Both the position numbers and the translations under genes were made by a program. 64,000 nt of DNA. Origin: Alligator mississippiensis. Taxonomy: Eukaryota; Chordata; Crocodylia; Alligatoridae. The stretch lies in the NCBI RefSeq assembly GCF_030867095.1, contig NC_081824.1:138289433-138353432 (forward strand), given 5' to 3'. Positions within the stretch are counted from its first letter, which is position 1. Every line of letters begins with the position of its first letter. This document shows, piece by piece, positions 48,036-58,259 of this stretch. The notes under the pieces were generated by a model that ran no database searches, was not told the origin of the DNA, and was given only the letters and a program-made list of their open reading frames with translations.

Positions 48036-50060
48036 AGATTAGGGGTCATGGACGCTATCGTGTTGCATTCAAGCTAAAAGTTGTTGAATACATGAAATAC
48101 ATGCAGTAGGACATGAATCTGAAATGGAAGAAAAAACTTTGACATGCATGTAATCAGAAACAAAATCTAGAAATTACAAAGTGGATAAAGGGAACCTTCA
48201 GGGAATCAAAGTGCAAGTATCTTGAAGGAGAAGCTGAAATTCTGAAGCAGGCAATAGAGAAAAGAAATCCTCAATATGCTGTATCTATTGATATGCTACA
48301 AACGAAAGCCTGCAAAATTGCTCACAGTAAAAGCATTACAAGGCAGCAGTTGAAATCTGTTTATGGGTGGATTCGCTATTTTATGAAACAAAACAACTTT
48401 GTAATATGTCACAGAATGACAATGTGCCCTGGGGGCTGCGGGAGGAATATGAAGAAAAACTGGTAAGGTTTCAGAGACATGTCATTTCTCCCTGAAAGGA
48501 GTTATCAATACCTACTCACTCAAATGGGCAGTGCAGACAAAACAACAGTGTGGTTAATATACCAGAAAACACTGTTAATTCAGGGGAAGGAACTGTAACT
48601 GCACATACTATAGGTGCAACATAGCAGAGGTGTGCAGTCATACTGGGAATTACATTGAATGGTTGCTAAGTTGCCACCATATGTAATCGGCAAAAGAAAA
48701 ATTCTGTCTAAAAACATTTCCATCCAGGATCATAGTGATGCTTCAGGAAAATGGCGGTGACTGAAAAGTTGCTTGTTGTATTGGTATGATGCCGAGGAGG
48801 TTTGAGAGCCATGCTTGACAGCTTAAGGCAGGAGTGGACAAAATATGGCCTGCAGGCCATATTCGGCCTGCCAATTGATTCTATATGATCTGTGGGCAGG
48901 TGCTGGCTCCTGCCTATGCTGGTACTGCAGGAGATGCTGGCCAGAAGCAACCCTACCTGACACCATGTGGTGAGCCACACTCAGGCTCTGGCAACTTTGG
49001 CTCTGGCCTCTGCTGGTGCCCTGTGGGATGCTGGGTGGAAGCACCCTGCCTGCCAGCCCATCTGGCTTTACACAGTAGGCTTTGGATGAGCTGTGCTCGG
49101 ACCCTGTTTCCCTTTCTTGGGCTGGGCCAGTGGTGCACTGCCTTAAATTGGTTTTGGAAATCTGTGGCTCAGAGCTGGTGGGAGCCATGCTGGGTGCGAG
49201 GATCATGCAGTGGGTGCTCCACACCTGTGCCTGGAGGCAGCGGAATTTCCCTAGTGCCTCCCAGCTGGTGATGCCCTGCACCCAGTCCTGCCTCCTGCCT
49301 TGCCCCATGCACTGCTGTGAGCTGGCTCAGCCACCTGCTACCTCCCAGCTACAGCCAGCGCAGCTCCTGTCCAATCTACCCAGGTGAGGCTTCTCCCAGT
49401 GCCCTGGGGCTCCTCCTGGGGGAAGGGGGACTTGCGAGTTACAGGTGGGCACAACCTAAATAGTCCTGGCAGGGAGCTGGGGCAGGCTGAAGGGGGCTGC
49501 TTCATGGAGCTAAGTGTGGACAGGAAAGGGTGGGAGCTCTTGAGGGGCATGTTGGGGTGCAGACTGAAGCAGGCACTCCCCTGTGATTTGAGTGGTGGCT
49601 GGGTGGTGGAAGGGCTCTGTTTGGGGGTATGGGCATCCTCCCTTGGCTGACTGTCCTGCTGGTTGGTTTTGGTTCCCTTGGGAGAGAGACTTTATTTTGA
49701 GCTATTATAAAATCACCTCTCAAAAAACATAAATCAAGACAAAAGTTTTTTTTTATTATTTTAAAATATTTCATAGTATATATTTGATTTTCAGCCTATG
49801 ATTTTTTTTTTTTTATCTATAATTGGTTAAAATATCTTCACCATAAATTTTACATGTGCAGCCCTCAACAGCTCACCAAAACTTGTTAAGTGGCCTTCCA
49901 TTTGAAATAATTACCCACCCCTAGCTTAAGGGGACCCCAAACAGATAAGGCGGTGATCTATCCACTGTTTCTAGAGGAATAACCAGAATGTTGCAAACTT
50001 GGGAAGCAGTAGTCAACAAATCATTCAAAATAGCATTTTGTCATTGTGACTTTGAATAGA
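48036..50060 (+). pseudogene. Decayed pogo/Tigger-like transposase, split by a hAT element
   Basis: From about 48040 the plus strand reads GRYRVAFKLKVVEYM, the start of a CENP-B/pogo-type helix-turn-helix. A second HTH-like segment follows: QYAVSIDMLQTKACKIAH near 48275 and VYGWIRYFMKQNNF near 48360, matching the W..RFM.R CENP-B-type pattern. After several stops, pieces of a DDE_1 domain follow: IPENTVNSGEGTVTAHT near 48560, VILGITLNG near 48640 and RAMLDS near 48810. The frame then jumps the 1.1-kb hAT insertion and resumes LRGPQTDKAVIYPLF at 49925, together rebuilding the familiar LDSFRGHLTD-type site. It ends near VNKSFKIAFCHCDF (about 50010-50055). Many stops; no terminal repeats located. 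A Tc1/mariner (pogo) fossil, not a host gene. Confidence 0.75.
48829..49923. mobile_element. hAT-Charlie-like non-autonomous element, perfect TSD
   Basis: TSD gcttaagg exact at 48821-48828 and 49924-49931. Ends: caggagtggacaaaatatgg on the left; reverse complement of the right is taggggtgggtaattatttc, followed by the Charlie-like motifs ggccacttaacaag, ttttggtgagct and gagggctgcac. AT-rich right third, GC-rich core (48890-49660). 1095 bp, no transposase. Inserted into the pogo-like transposase pseudogene, so younger than it. Confidence 0.9.
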
Positions 50061-50222
50061 TGTGCAAATGAACACAAAAAACTACCAGGTAAGTCCTGGG
50101 TATCTAAAATGAGTGTCATTTGCACAGGTCTGTCAATGGATCTATTGAGCATTGTACTTAGTTCCCTTCTGTAATTTCTGAGAATTTTAAGGTTACTGAA
50201 ATCTTGAACAGCAAAGTAGTAT

Positions 50223-50893
50223 CTTAGGGCACCTATACATGAGCATCTAGGCTGCTCTGACACTGTAATTACAGTGCGTTGAAGCAGACTCAATTAATCG
50301 AGTGTGCTGGAGTATAGTAACTACAGCACTCCAGTAGACTCCAGTGTCTCGTATATCAGTGCCCCCACACTGAAAAATGGCAGCAGGGGCACTTTAACTA
50401 AAGCTCGTTTGTTTTAGACAGGCAGTGGAGGCAGTGTTGGTGGCAGGGCCATGGCGGTGGTGAGCAGGGAGCTACCAGAGGCAGCCATGGCAGTGTCAGC
50501 AGCCGGGGCAGAGGGTGGAGAGTGCTGGCCAGTGGTCAGCGACCACCTGCAGACACCACCGGCAGCATCGGCAGCGGCCAATGGCAATTGGGGATTGCAC
50601 ACAGATGCCACCCACGGTGTTGGTGGCAGGGAAAGGGTGGGAAGTGGAGACAATTCGCTGGCACCACCGGCAGCGTCAGCGACGCTTCTTGTAGGGGGTG
50701 CACCACCAATCTTAGGGCATGCATGTGCACCCACGTGCACCCCCTACACATCACCAATGGTCCCCACCACCATTTTTCAGTGTAGGGACACTGATACACA
50801 AGACGCTTCAGACGCTTGTGTGGTTCTTGGAGCCACTCTAATTAAAATGCTCCCCCCTGACCCACCTCTCAGCACATGTATAAATGCCCTTAG
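50223..50893. mobile_element. GC-rich MITE, family X copy 1
   Basis: The left end is cttagggcacctatacatgagc; reverse complement of the right is ctaagggcatttatacatgtgc (18 of 22 identical). The core is GC-rich with two similar segments (caccaccggcagcatcggcag and caccaccggcagcgtcagcg). Its left arm (gctgctctgacac, tgtaattacagtgc, agcagactcaattaatcgag) is homologous to the right arm of 51045-51370 read in reverse. TSD not resolved. Confidence 0.65.
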
Positions 50894-50894
50894 A

Positions 50895-51440
50895 AACTAA
50901 CTGGTTCAGAGAGCCATGAGCTTCATGAGATGCTTAGTAAGCATCTAGAAGTCTGCTTGAGATGCTTCACAGTATTTGCTCCTTTATAGCATCTGAAGAA
51001 GTAGGTTGTTGCCTGTGAAAGTTCATGCCTCTCTGAACCAGTTAGGCTCTAAGCGTGTTTTTACACATGCTCTGGGGGGTAGTGGGGGGGCGCTTTAATT
51101 AAAGCAGCTCTGAGACCCACTGACATTAAAGCTCCCACAGTGTCTCATGTATTCAGTGTCCTGTGCTTCAAAATGGCAGTGTTCAATGAACTTTAAAGCA
51201 CCTCCGTTGCCATTTTGAACTGTGGGGATGCTGAATAATACACAAGATGCAGGGGCTGCTGAGGCTTGCTAATTAGCACACTCCAGCAGACTTGATTAAT
51301 CAAGTCTGCTCTGATGTACTGTAATTACAGCACATTGGAGCAGTGTCCCCGCATGTGTACAGGCACCCTATGGTGCCACCCTGCCCTACCTTCTGCCTGA
51401 CTTCTGAGTAACACAGCTAACCACTTCTCTGAAATCTTGA
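50895..51440 (+). repeat. SINE-like sauropsid repeat interrupted by a MITE
   Basis: Core gcatctgaagaagtaggttg, ttgcctgtgaaagttcatgc, ctgaaccagttaggctctaag. It resumes after the MITE with gtgccaccctgccctacc and gagtaacacagctaaccact. This order (gatgaagtgggtt, cacgaaagcttatgc, gttagtctctaaggtgcc, agactaacacggcta) is one I recall as very common in turtle and crocodile DNA. A flanking inverted copy ctggttcagagag (50898) versus ctctctgaaccag (51030) is present. Confidence 0.55.
51045..51370. mobile_element. MITE, family X copy 2, inside the SINE-like repeat
   Basis: Left end cgtgtttttacacatgctc; reverse complement of the right gtgcctgtacacatgcgggg. The right arm, reversed, contains tgctgtaattacagtac, atcagagcagacttgatta and atcaagtctgctggagtgtg, matching the left arm of copy 1. 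Flanks ctctaag and ccctatg are a degraded duplication within the host repeat motif ctctaaggtgcc. Confidence 0.65.
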
Positions 51441-51444
51441 ACAA

Positions 51445-53600
51445 AATGATGGCACCAAAGGTAACATTATTTGGGACTATGTTGCACAAGGTGATGATGA
51501 TGAGAGTTGTTAAAGTGATGATGAGACAGGTAATGCAAGAGGTAAGACTATGCTTGAGGGTGCAGTGCGTTTATTCATTGGCCATTAAATATATTTAAAT
51601 TAATTTATGGTAAAATGAATAGCAAATGACAGTTTGTTCTACATATTCATAGGGCTAGGGACAAAAGAACAAATTACACCAAGTTAAAAGGTGGGGGGAC
51701 CTACTGATCTATGGTAACTGTTTCTTGTCTGCTTCTATCCCACAGTAAGAAAAAGCTATGTTGGGACATTTCCTCCTCCCTCCTCCCCCTTTATAAATTA
51801 TCGTGGTTTAGTTTCCACATACCACAAAATAGGATTAAACATGACAAATAGTTATTACAGGACAGTTGACACATAGGAAGTCCCTCCCTTTTAACTCTAA
51901 ATAATTCGTTAATCTGTTCATAACTACAGACTCAAATCGTAAATTAAACTTCATCTTTGATTGTTTTTTTTTAAATTCCAGGCATAGGTAAAACCTAATA
52001 TGTTTAGAATTATTTTTTTCATTAAAACATTTTCTTTGAGATGCAAACATTTCCCAGCACATACGTCATTACACTAGGGCTTAGAAACCAGCAGATTAAA
52101 CTGATCAGTTTGCCATTGATTCTTTAACAAAGATGATTAATTATATTAGCAATATTTTCCATATTTTTTATTTTGAAAACTGATTCTAACATCATCCATA
52201 AGATGCATGCAAAAATATAAATTAGCATGTACTGCTTAAGTAATTTAAACACAATATTAAAGAAGAAATTATACTGGGATATTTCTGGGTGAGTGGACAT
52301 AATGTATAAAGCATTTCACACATCAGGTAAGATTCTGCTGTAGGGACTGCCATGAGATGGAATTATAAATAGATTTTGTACATATTTTACAAGTTTAGTT
52401 TTATGATGGGACTGGGCATAAAACAGAACCTGGCTCTGATTTGAATTTCTCCCTTTTTCCGCTTATCCTTCAGAATGTATATTTTATACAGCACGTCTCG
52501 GACATTAATGGGACAAAGTTTATCCCAATAAAAAGTTAAATCATAATTAAACATCCGATGGCACTTGTGTATACTGTGAGAGCTTTAATTTTGGTTTTCT
52601 AACCAAGTTACAGTCCAGGGAGTGGCATTTTCTCTTCCTTACATGTTGTCTGTAGTTTCAGATGATTAATGTGGTTCTGCTTTCTTTCTTGTTATAATCT
52701 GCTGGATAATGAATGCTGCCATGAACTTTAGAAGGACCAGAGCTCAACAATGATAAATAAATAAAAAAGAAACAGAGCATGTCCTTCAAAAGGGGAAGAG
52801 CATGTTGGCGAACCTTACTATGGCTTCAGAAGTGAGTTTGTCCTGCATTGGACTCCTGTCAAAGGTTGTCCCCAGTCAAATGTAATGCAACTAAGTACTT
52901 GGGAGAGTCAGAGACCAGACCTGATATTAGCCACACTACTCCCTTGTGTGCTGTTGGTTAAAGAAACTGCTCTGCCTTAACCCTAGACCTTTGATTTGAG
53001 TTTTCTAAGAGTATCCATGCAGGGAATTAACAAAGAGTAACTAGAGTGCTCTCACGTCGCACCCTGGCTTACTGCACATTAACTTCCCTGTGGAGCATGG
53101 GCACATGCAAAAGAGGGGTGAAGATAGTGAGGGGCATCATCCCATATAACACAACACAGAATTTTTTCCATGGGTAAAACAAAACTAGAAGTGTTCTTAA
53201 AATGCCAGGGCCCTAGGGCTGCATCATTCAATTTCCAATTGGAGCAAAGACAAATATAACTTTACTGACATGAGTTAAAAACCATCATCAGGGTGGTGAA
53301 CTAGGAGCCGCATTACCAGGATCAGTGAAGGGAGAGCAGGCTTGCAGGGGGAAGGCTAGCTGGATCACTGGAACATCAAGGCCATTAAAAAGGAGAGCGG
53401 GGTGATGGAGAGTTTAGAAGGGGCAGGTAGATTTTAATAATCAATGAAGTCAAGTGACTCTGTCAGCCCTGTCTGACTAGAAACACTGCTGCCAGCGCTG
53501 GGAGTGGTTGTTGGTTGTAGCCATGTTGGAGTGTTTCCAACTCCCATGATTTTTGGAGTTGTTCTTGAAGTCTATGCTTTGGGAATGTGAAAACTCTCCC
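51445..53600. other. AT-rich, mostly unannotated
   Basis: About 2.1 kb. It includes copy B of the dispersed repeat at 52901-52986. The stretch 52250-52700 is repeat-free by eye and could be tested for conservation. No gene supported. Confidence 0.4.
52901..52986 (+). repeat. Unclassified dispersed repeat pair, copy B
   Basis: Partner of 32024-32125; shared gagagtcagaga, gatattagccaca/gtactagccaca, ctcccttg/cttccttg and ctgccttaa. Confidence 0.5.
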
Positions 53601-53925
53601 CCCCCCCCCACACACACACACGGCAGCAGGGACCCATCTCTGTCTATATAGATATATCTATAGAAATATATAGATTTAGATCTAGATAGATATCTATATG
53701 TATATATCTAAAAGAAAGAGCTAAGGTTTTCACATTCTTGAAACCTGTATTTTATATGTATATTTTATATTTATGTTTATATGTATTTATATTTATTTTT
53801 ATATTTATATAGTTGTTTTTACACACATGTATATACATACACACAAACATAAGATGTATACACACATTTATATTTGTATATTATACATTTATATATTTAT
53901 GTATATCTATATATATCATGAGAGT
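53598..53925. repeat. Poly-C/CA tract and TA-rich simple repeat
   Basis: A poly-C run followed by (ca)n at about 53598-53622, then long TATATA/GATATC-like low-complexity DNA (atagatatatctatagaaat and similar) to 53925. Lies directly upstream of the CpG island. Confidence 0.85.
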
Positions 53926-53931
53926 TGGTAA

Positions 53932-54052
53932 CACTGAGGTGGTCTAAGGACAGAGACAGACCAGGTTTTTTTTGGGTAAATGCGGTCTCTTTTATTAGAC
54001 CAACTAAACAGTTGGAAAAGGCTTTCAGACCCAAACACCTTTTGCCAGGCAC
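53932..54052 (-). repeat. Interspersed repeat of the TTAGTTGGTCTAATAAAAG type
   Basis: The plus strand has ggtctcttttattagaccaa, ctaaacagttgg, aaggctttcagacccaaaca and ccttttgcc. Its reverse complement (gaaagcc, then agttggtctaataaaagaga) follows a repeat core I recall from reptile DNA. A second relic is at about 63110-63190 (gattggacaagctatatagt, gcttttgagcccaaa). It abuts the CpG island. Confidence 0.55.
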
Positions 54053-54059
54053 AGGGAGC

Positions 54060-54665
54060 TGATCTCAAGGCGGGTGGGAGCACAGCATCCTCCGCCGTGT
54101 AGCCCCGCCGAGGAGGCGCGAGCCCTTCTGCGGCTTGGGGGCGGCGTAGTGCCGAGCTCGGGCGCTGTCGCCTTTCCAGCCCCACCAACTTCAGGCGTGA
54201 CGCCAGTGGCGCGGCCGGTCCCTCGCCGCTCGCCGTAGCGATGCTCCCGGCTTCGCCGCTCGCCTGAACTGCTTCCAAGATGGCGGCGGCGCGGGCGGCT
54301 GCGGGCCAACGGGGCCCCGCCGCCGGGTAGCGTCCGTCCCCCCGCCCCCTCCCCCTGGGCCGCAGGCTCCCGCCGCTCGGGGCCGCATGAGGAGGGACGT
54401 CGCTGAGCTGCCGCCACCCCCTGCTTCCGCCGCCGCCGCCATGGCGGAGCCGCCGCCGCCGGGGAGGTCAGTACGAGGCGCCCGGGCCGCTGCTGCAGCC
54501 ACCTGCGGTCCCCCACCCCGCCCCGGGGCGCAGCGTCCTGTCTCGCGGGCCGGAGCAGCCCGTCGGGTGGATGAGATGCCCTGCGGCGCAGAAGCTGCCG
54601 CTCGCGGGGGGGGGAGTCGGGGGCACTGCCGGCGGCCCCACTCGGGGCCTCAGCCTCCGGGCCCT
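54060..54665 (+). promoter_or_regulatory. CpG island promoter with YY1- and Sp1-type motifs
   Basis: The only CpG-dense block in the window that is not inside a transposon: cgccgccgcc, gcgcgggcgg and cgccgctcgccgtagcg are packed through about 600 bp, while flanking DNA is CpG-poor. caagatggcggc at 54276-54287 is a full YY1 consensus in the sense orientation, typically placed at or just downstream of transcription starts of housekeeping-type genes. ccccgccccctccccc at about 54342-54357 is an Sp1/KLF-like site. No TATA box. A 16-codon upstream frame begins at 54280. I infer a plus-strand promoter; divergent transcription is possible. Confidence 0.75.
54441..54466 (+). CDS. Candidate first coding exon of an unidentified host gene
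   Basis: The ATG at 54441 lies in gccgccgccATGG, a near-perfect Kozak context, inside the CpG island and about 160 bp downstream of the YY1 site. The frame reads MAEPPPPG and reaches ggggag|gtcagt, a good 5' splice-site match, leaving phase 2. An in-frame ATG at 54387 would add 18 residues (MRRDVAELPPPPASAAAA) but has a weaker context. Proline-rich short starts are common in housekeeping genes, and I do not recognise the protein. The same DNA on the minus strand can read MAAAAEAGGGGSS, but no clear donor follows it there. Inference; needs a transcript. Confidence 0.4.
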
Positions 54666-54696
54666 GCCGCCACCTGCAAGGAGGTGTTGGGGCTTT

Positions 54697-55095
54697 ATAT
54701 ATGCACACACATGCACACATACACGCAGGCATGAGCACGTGCACACACCTGCATGCATGCACACGCATATGCACCGGCATGTGCGCACACATGCATGCAC
54801 ACATCGATGCACAAGGATGCACACGCGCACACGTGCATGCACATGCATGCACACACATGGATGCATAAGGATGCGCGCACAAGCGTGCGCGCACACATGC
54901 ATGCACACATGGACGCGCACACATGCATGCATGCACATATGGATGCACAAGGATGCGCATGCATGCGTACATATGCACATGCACACATGCACGCACAGGC
55001 TTGCATGCGCACACATGGATTCATGCACAAGTGTGCACGCGCATATGCATGCATGCACACATGGATGCAGACACACACACATGGATGCACGCACA

Positions 55096-55132
<37 letters not shown>
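54697..55132 (+). repeat. ACACATGC-type minisatellite ending in (GT)n
   Basis: About 435 bp of alternating purine/pyrimidine made from acacatgc, acgcac, atgcatgc and atggatgc units, ending in a pure (gt)n run at about 55098-55130. It explains the long His/Thr/Met-rich and Cys/Val/His-rich open frames on both strands. By composition it is a strong Z-DNA candidate. Confidence 0.9.
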
Positions 55133-55139
55133 ATATAGG

Positions 55140-56655
55140 AGCTGCAAGAAGAACCAGGGAGTTGAGAAGCCAGGGAGCCCTCTGGCCCTTCCAGGCATCT
55201 GTGGGTCTTGGAAGGGCCTGCTTTCTGCCCCCTTTCCCCCAGCTCTTAGCAACATTGCACTAGATAACTTTGGCGGGAGGTACCACCATTAGAAATGCTC
55301 CTACAAAGGCTGGCATTCTTCTGCTTCCAGAGCTGCTGTGGCCACCTGAATGTGCTGAAGTACCCATGGACTTCTTTTTTTTTCGCAACCCCCATCTGGC
55401 CCCCCTTCCCCTGCTGCCCCCGCCCGGGAAACAGGGATGCAAAGAACTTCCCGGGCTTCATGTTTCCAACTGGCTGGAGAATGGTTGCATAACTCCCCAG
55501 TTGCTAATTCCTTAGCAATTATTCCTTCTTTTATAATAACAACATCCTGTTGATGCACTTGATTTCTCACCAGGAGGCAAGCAGGAAACAGTTTTTTTAA
55601 AACTCTTCAGTGTGTCCAATTAGTAGCGGAAAGGAAAGAGTCAGGCATGCTGCGTTCCAGGTGCTGTGTAAAAGATCTAGGTGCTGTCTCTTTTCTGTTC
55701 ATCCTAAAGTTGCTGTTTTATTACTGTTGCAAGGTGTGAAAAGGGAAGTGATGATTCAGCATGCGTCTATTTGGTACTGATGCTGTCTGGCTGAATGGTA
55801 ACTGGTTTGGATTTGCTTCAGTGCATTTAAAAGTAAAATAATTTACTGAAAGAGAAGTCATAAATGCCTCCTGCTGTTATTTTTTAAAGAGTGTAATCAA
55901 ATGTAACTGGCTTTATGTTTATAAATAGAAACAGGGAAAAGGCACTCAGTTCTCCAAGTACTTTAACGTAGTAATGCAGATTAAAAACAAACAAACAAAA
56001 AATAAAACAAAACTGGTGTAACACTAGTACCCTAAATCTGCAGTCAAGTTTAGTGTCTTTGCACAAAGTAGTTTAGTCTCCTGTGTGACTGAAGTAGGCC
56101 CAGGCATTTCCTGTTTAGGGCCACTTCTGACCTCTGCTGGATCCTGCTTATTAAAAGACAGTTTATGCGAGTCGGATGTGGGTGTGGATAGTGCGGTGGC
56201 AACTGTACCCAACAAATGAAAATGAAGTACTTCAGTTTTTTCAGTGTGAGTAGATGGGAGTAGGTAGGAAGGAGGTAGTCAAAACAATGAGATAGTCTTA
56301 GTTTGTGTGGGGTAGCTGTGTGTTCTCCACTGATTGATCTTGCTGCCTGCTGTGTACATTGACATCATTCTCTGTAGGGCAAAGTGATTTCTTTCCAAAA
56401 GTCTGTAGAGCACATGCTTCCACTTATTTAAAGAAACATGAGCAGGCTACTCTGAGGTGTCAAAGAGAATTAAAATAGAGGTAAATGTTGCTGGTACACG
56501 TAGGCCAGTAATTATCAATCAGAGTGCTGTGTCACCAGTGCCAGGAGATCCTTTGAAGGGTGATGGGAGATGTGAGGAGTTAAGTGCAGGTTTGGGTGCG
56601 TCCCTGCCTGGCCACTCCTCTGCTCCCTCCCCACCTCTCAACCCATGGAAGGAAG
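55140..56655. other. Presumed intron sequence, unannotated
   Basis: No exon with good splice sites seen. Moderately repeat-free; an AAAC run occurs at about 55985-56001. Confidence 0.4.
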
Positions 56656-56671
56656 TAAATGCTGTAATAAA

Positions 56672-57707
56672 TAGAGGTGCACTGATAAATCGGTCCAGAT
56701 CGTATCTGCACTGATGAAAGGGAAATTGACTTTATTGGCAGTTGGCTTTTTTCGGTTGATGTGGCCAATAATGTTGCTGATAAATGCTGTGTACGTGTGC
56801 ACAGCCGCAGCACGTATGTGGCCAGCCTGGCAGCTTGGAGAGCAGTGTCCGGCTAGTAAGTTTGTGGGGGAGAAGGGGCAGGGGGCAGATTGAGGCCCCC
56901 ACGGTGAGGGAGGGAGGGAGTGGGGCTGGGGCGGGGACAGGCGCAGGCACTGCCCAGTTGGTGTGGGGCATGGGATGGAGGCACGGGGGGGGCAGTTCCT
57001 GCTGCTGTGTGCACCCCAGGGGAGGCATGGGGGGCATGTGCCCCTCCCCCCCAATGGATCTGTGCATTGGGTGAGGGCAGGCTGCCGCTGAGGGCTGGGG
57101 CCAGGGCCAAAACAGCGCTGGGCTCTTTCTGGAGGGAGGTTGAGCCCAGCCCATGCTTGGGGCAGGTGGGGGTGGGGTGGGTGGTGTAGGCACTGGGAGG
57201 GGGGCTATGAGGTGGGCTACAGCCACCCCAAAATTTGCTGTAGCCCCCTCCGTATGCTTCCCTCCCAGTGCCGCTGCCACCTGGCCCGAGTGCAGCCTTG
57301 ACTCAACCCCCCCCCCCCCCCCACCAGGAAGAGCCTGCTGCTGCCCACAGCGGCAGCCCACCCTTGCCACACACAGATCTTTGAGGCATACGCCCCCCCC
57401 CCCCATGCTTGCCCCGGGATGCACACAGGAGCTGCACCCCCCCCCATGGCCCCCAGATGAGCTGCTTGCAGCTCCATCCTGCTTCCCACCCTGGCTGGGC
57501 AGCACCTACCCCAGCCTCACTCTCTCTCTCACCACAGGGGCCTTGATCTGCTTCCCTCTCCCCCAACCCTCGCCCCCAACAAACTTAGCTGGATGCTGCT
57601 CTCTAAGCTGCAGGGCTGCATATCGGCAGTCGGATTGGTATTGGCCAGTATGGAATTATAATTGGCCATTGGTATCAGACCAGAAAGTCTTTATTGGTGC
57701 ACCCCTA
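56672..57707. mobile_element. Foldback hAT element with GC-rich palindromic arms
   Basis: Ends: tagaggtgcactgataaatc on the left; reverse complement of the right is taggggtgcaccaataaaga. TSD gtaataaa at 56664-56671 and gtagtaaa at 57708-57715 (7 of 8). Inside, arms of several hundred bases mirror each other: left gcagcttggagagcagtgtc (56831 on) and gtaagtttgtgggggag, and reversed right gcagcttagagagcagcatc and ctaagtttgttgggggcg. These continue through matching caaggcccc/gaggcccc, tgctgcccagcc/cactgcccagtt and gggctgccgctg/caggctgccgctg blocks. Long poly-C runs (57307-57324, 57391-57404) sit near the centre. 1036 bp, no transposase. Confidence 0.85.
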
Positions 57708-57714
57708 GTAGTAA

Positions 57715-57779
57715 ATTAGTTTTTGAAGTGGAGTGCTGCTCAATTCACAAAAGTTATGGTGGGGTCGAGAAATCACTGA
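57715..57779. mobile_element. Right end of a hAT-Charlie-like MITE
   Basis: tttttgaagtggagtgctgc, tcaattcacaaaagttatgg and gagaaatcactg match the right half of 21113-21309 (tttttgaaatgcactgttca, gttcacaaaaattatgg, gagaaccagag). Only this 65-bp end is present, wedged between two other hAT elements. Confidence 0.7.
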
Positions 57780-57786
57780 TCTAGAC

Positions 57787-58248
57787 CAGGGGTCGGTAAC
57801 CCGTGGCACATGTTCTGGAGCATGGCATGTGGAACCATTTTGCTTGGCATTGTCATAGTAGGTCCTGGTTCTGGGCAGGTCCCTGCTGCTGGCTGTGGAG
57901 CCTGGTCTGCCTGCAGCAGGTGGTAGGGAGGCTGCAAGCCCTGCTGCGACCAGCCCAGGCTCTATGGCTGCTGGCAGGAGCCTGCCCAGAGCCTGGGTTG
58001 CTTGAAGCAGGAAGCTGTGAGGCTGCAAGCCGCTGGACCAGCATCTGGAGCCCCAGCCTGGCTTGTTCCTGGTTGCCGCTGCACGTGCGCCTCAAAGAGC
58101 ATGGTGGGGAAGGGGCCAGGGCTGCTCTGCCACAACAAGGATTGAGCCCCTCATAGCTCCCTCGTTGACTTGCTAGGGGCAGTGGTGTCTTCCAAGTTGA
58201 GGCTGCAGGGTTTTTTGGCACTCAGCCCAAAAACGTTGCTGACCCCTG
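57787..58248. mobile_element. Non-autonomous hAT element, perfect TSD
   Basis: TSD atctagac exact at 57779-57786 and 58249-58256. Ends: caggggtcggtaacccgtgg on the left; reverse complement of the right caggggtcagcaacgttttt. Internally a tandem-like repetition, gaggctgcaagccctgctgc and gaggctgcaagccgctggac. 462 bp, GC-rich core, no transposase. Confidence 0.9.
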
Positions 58249-58259
58249 ATCTAGACCCT

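Noticed and set aside
48953-49650. Frames of 61-161 codons on both strands
   Set aside because: They fall in the GC-rich core of the hAT element 48829-49923.
54025-55292. Frames of 329, 208, 230, 186 and 179 codons
   Set aside because: Produced by the CpG island joined to the ACACATGC minisatellite, which lacks stops on both strands. Repetitive Cys/Val/His or His/Thr/Met composition.
56732-57505. 257-codon minus-strand frame
   Set aside because: Lies in the palindromic arms of a hAT element with overlapping frames on both strands.
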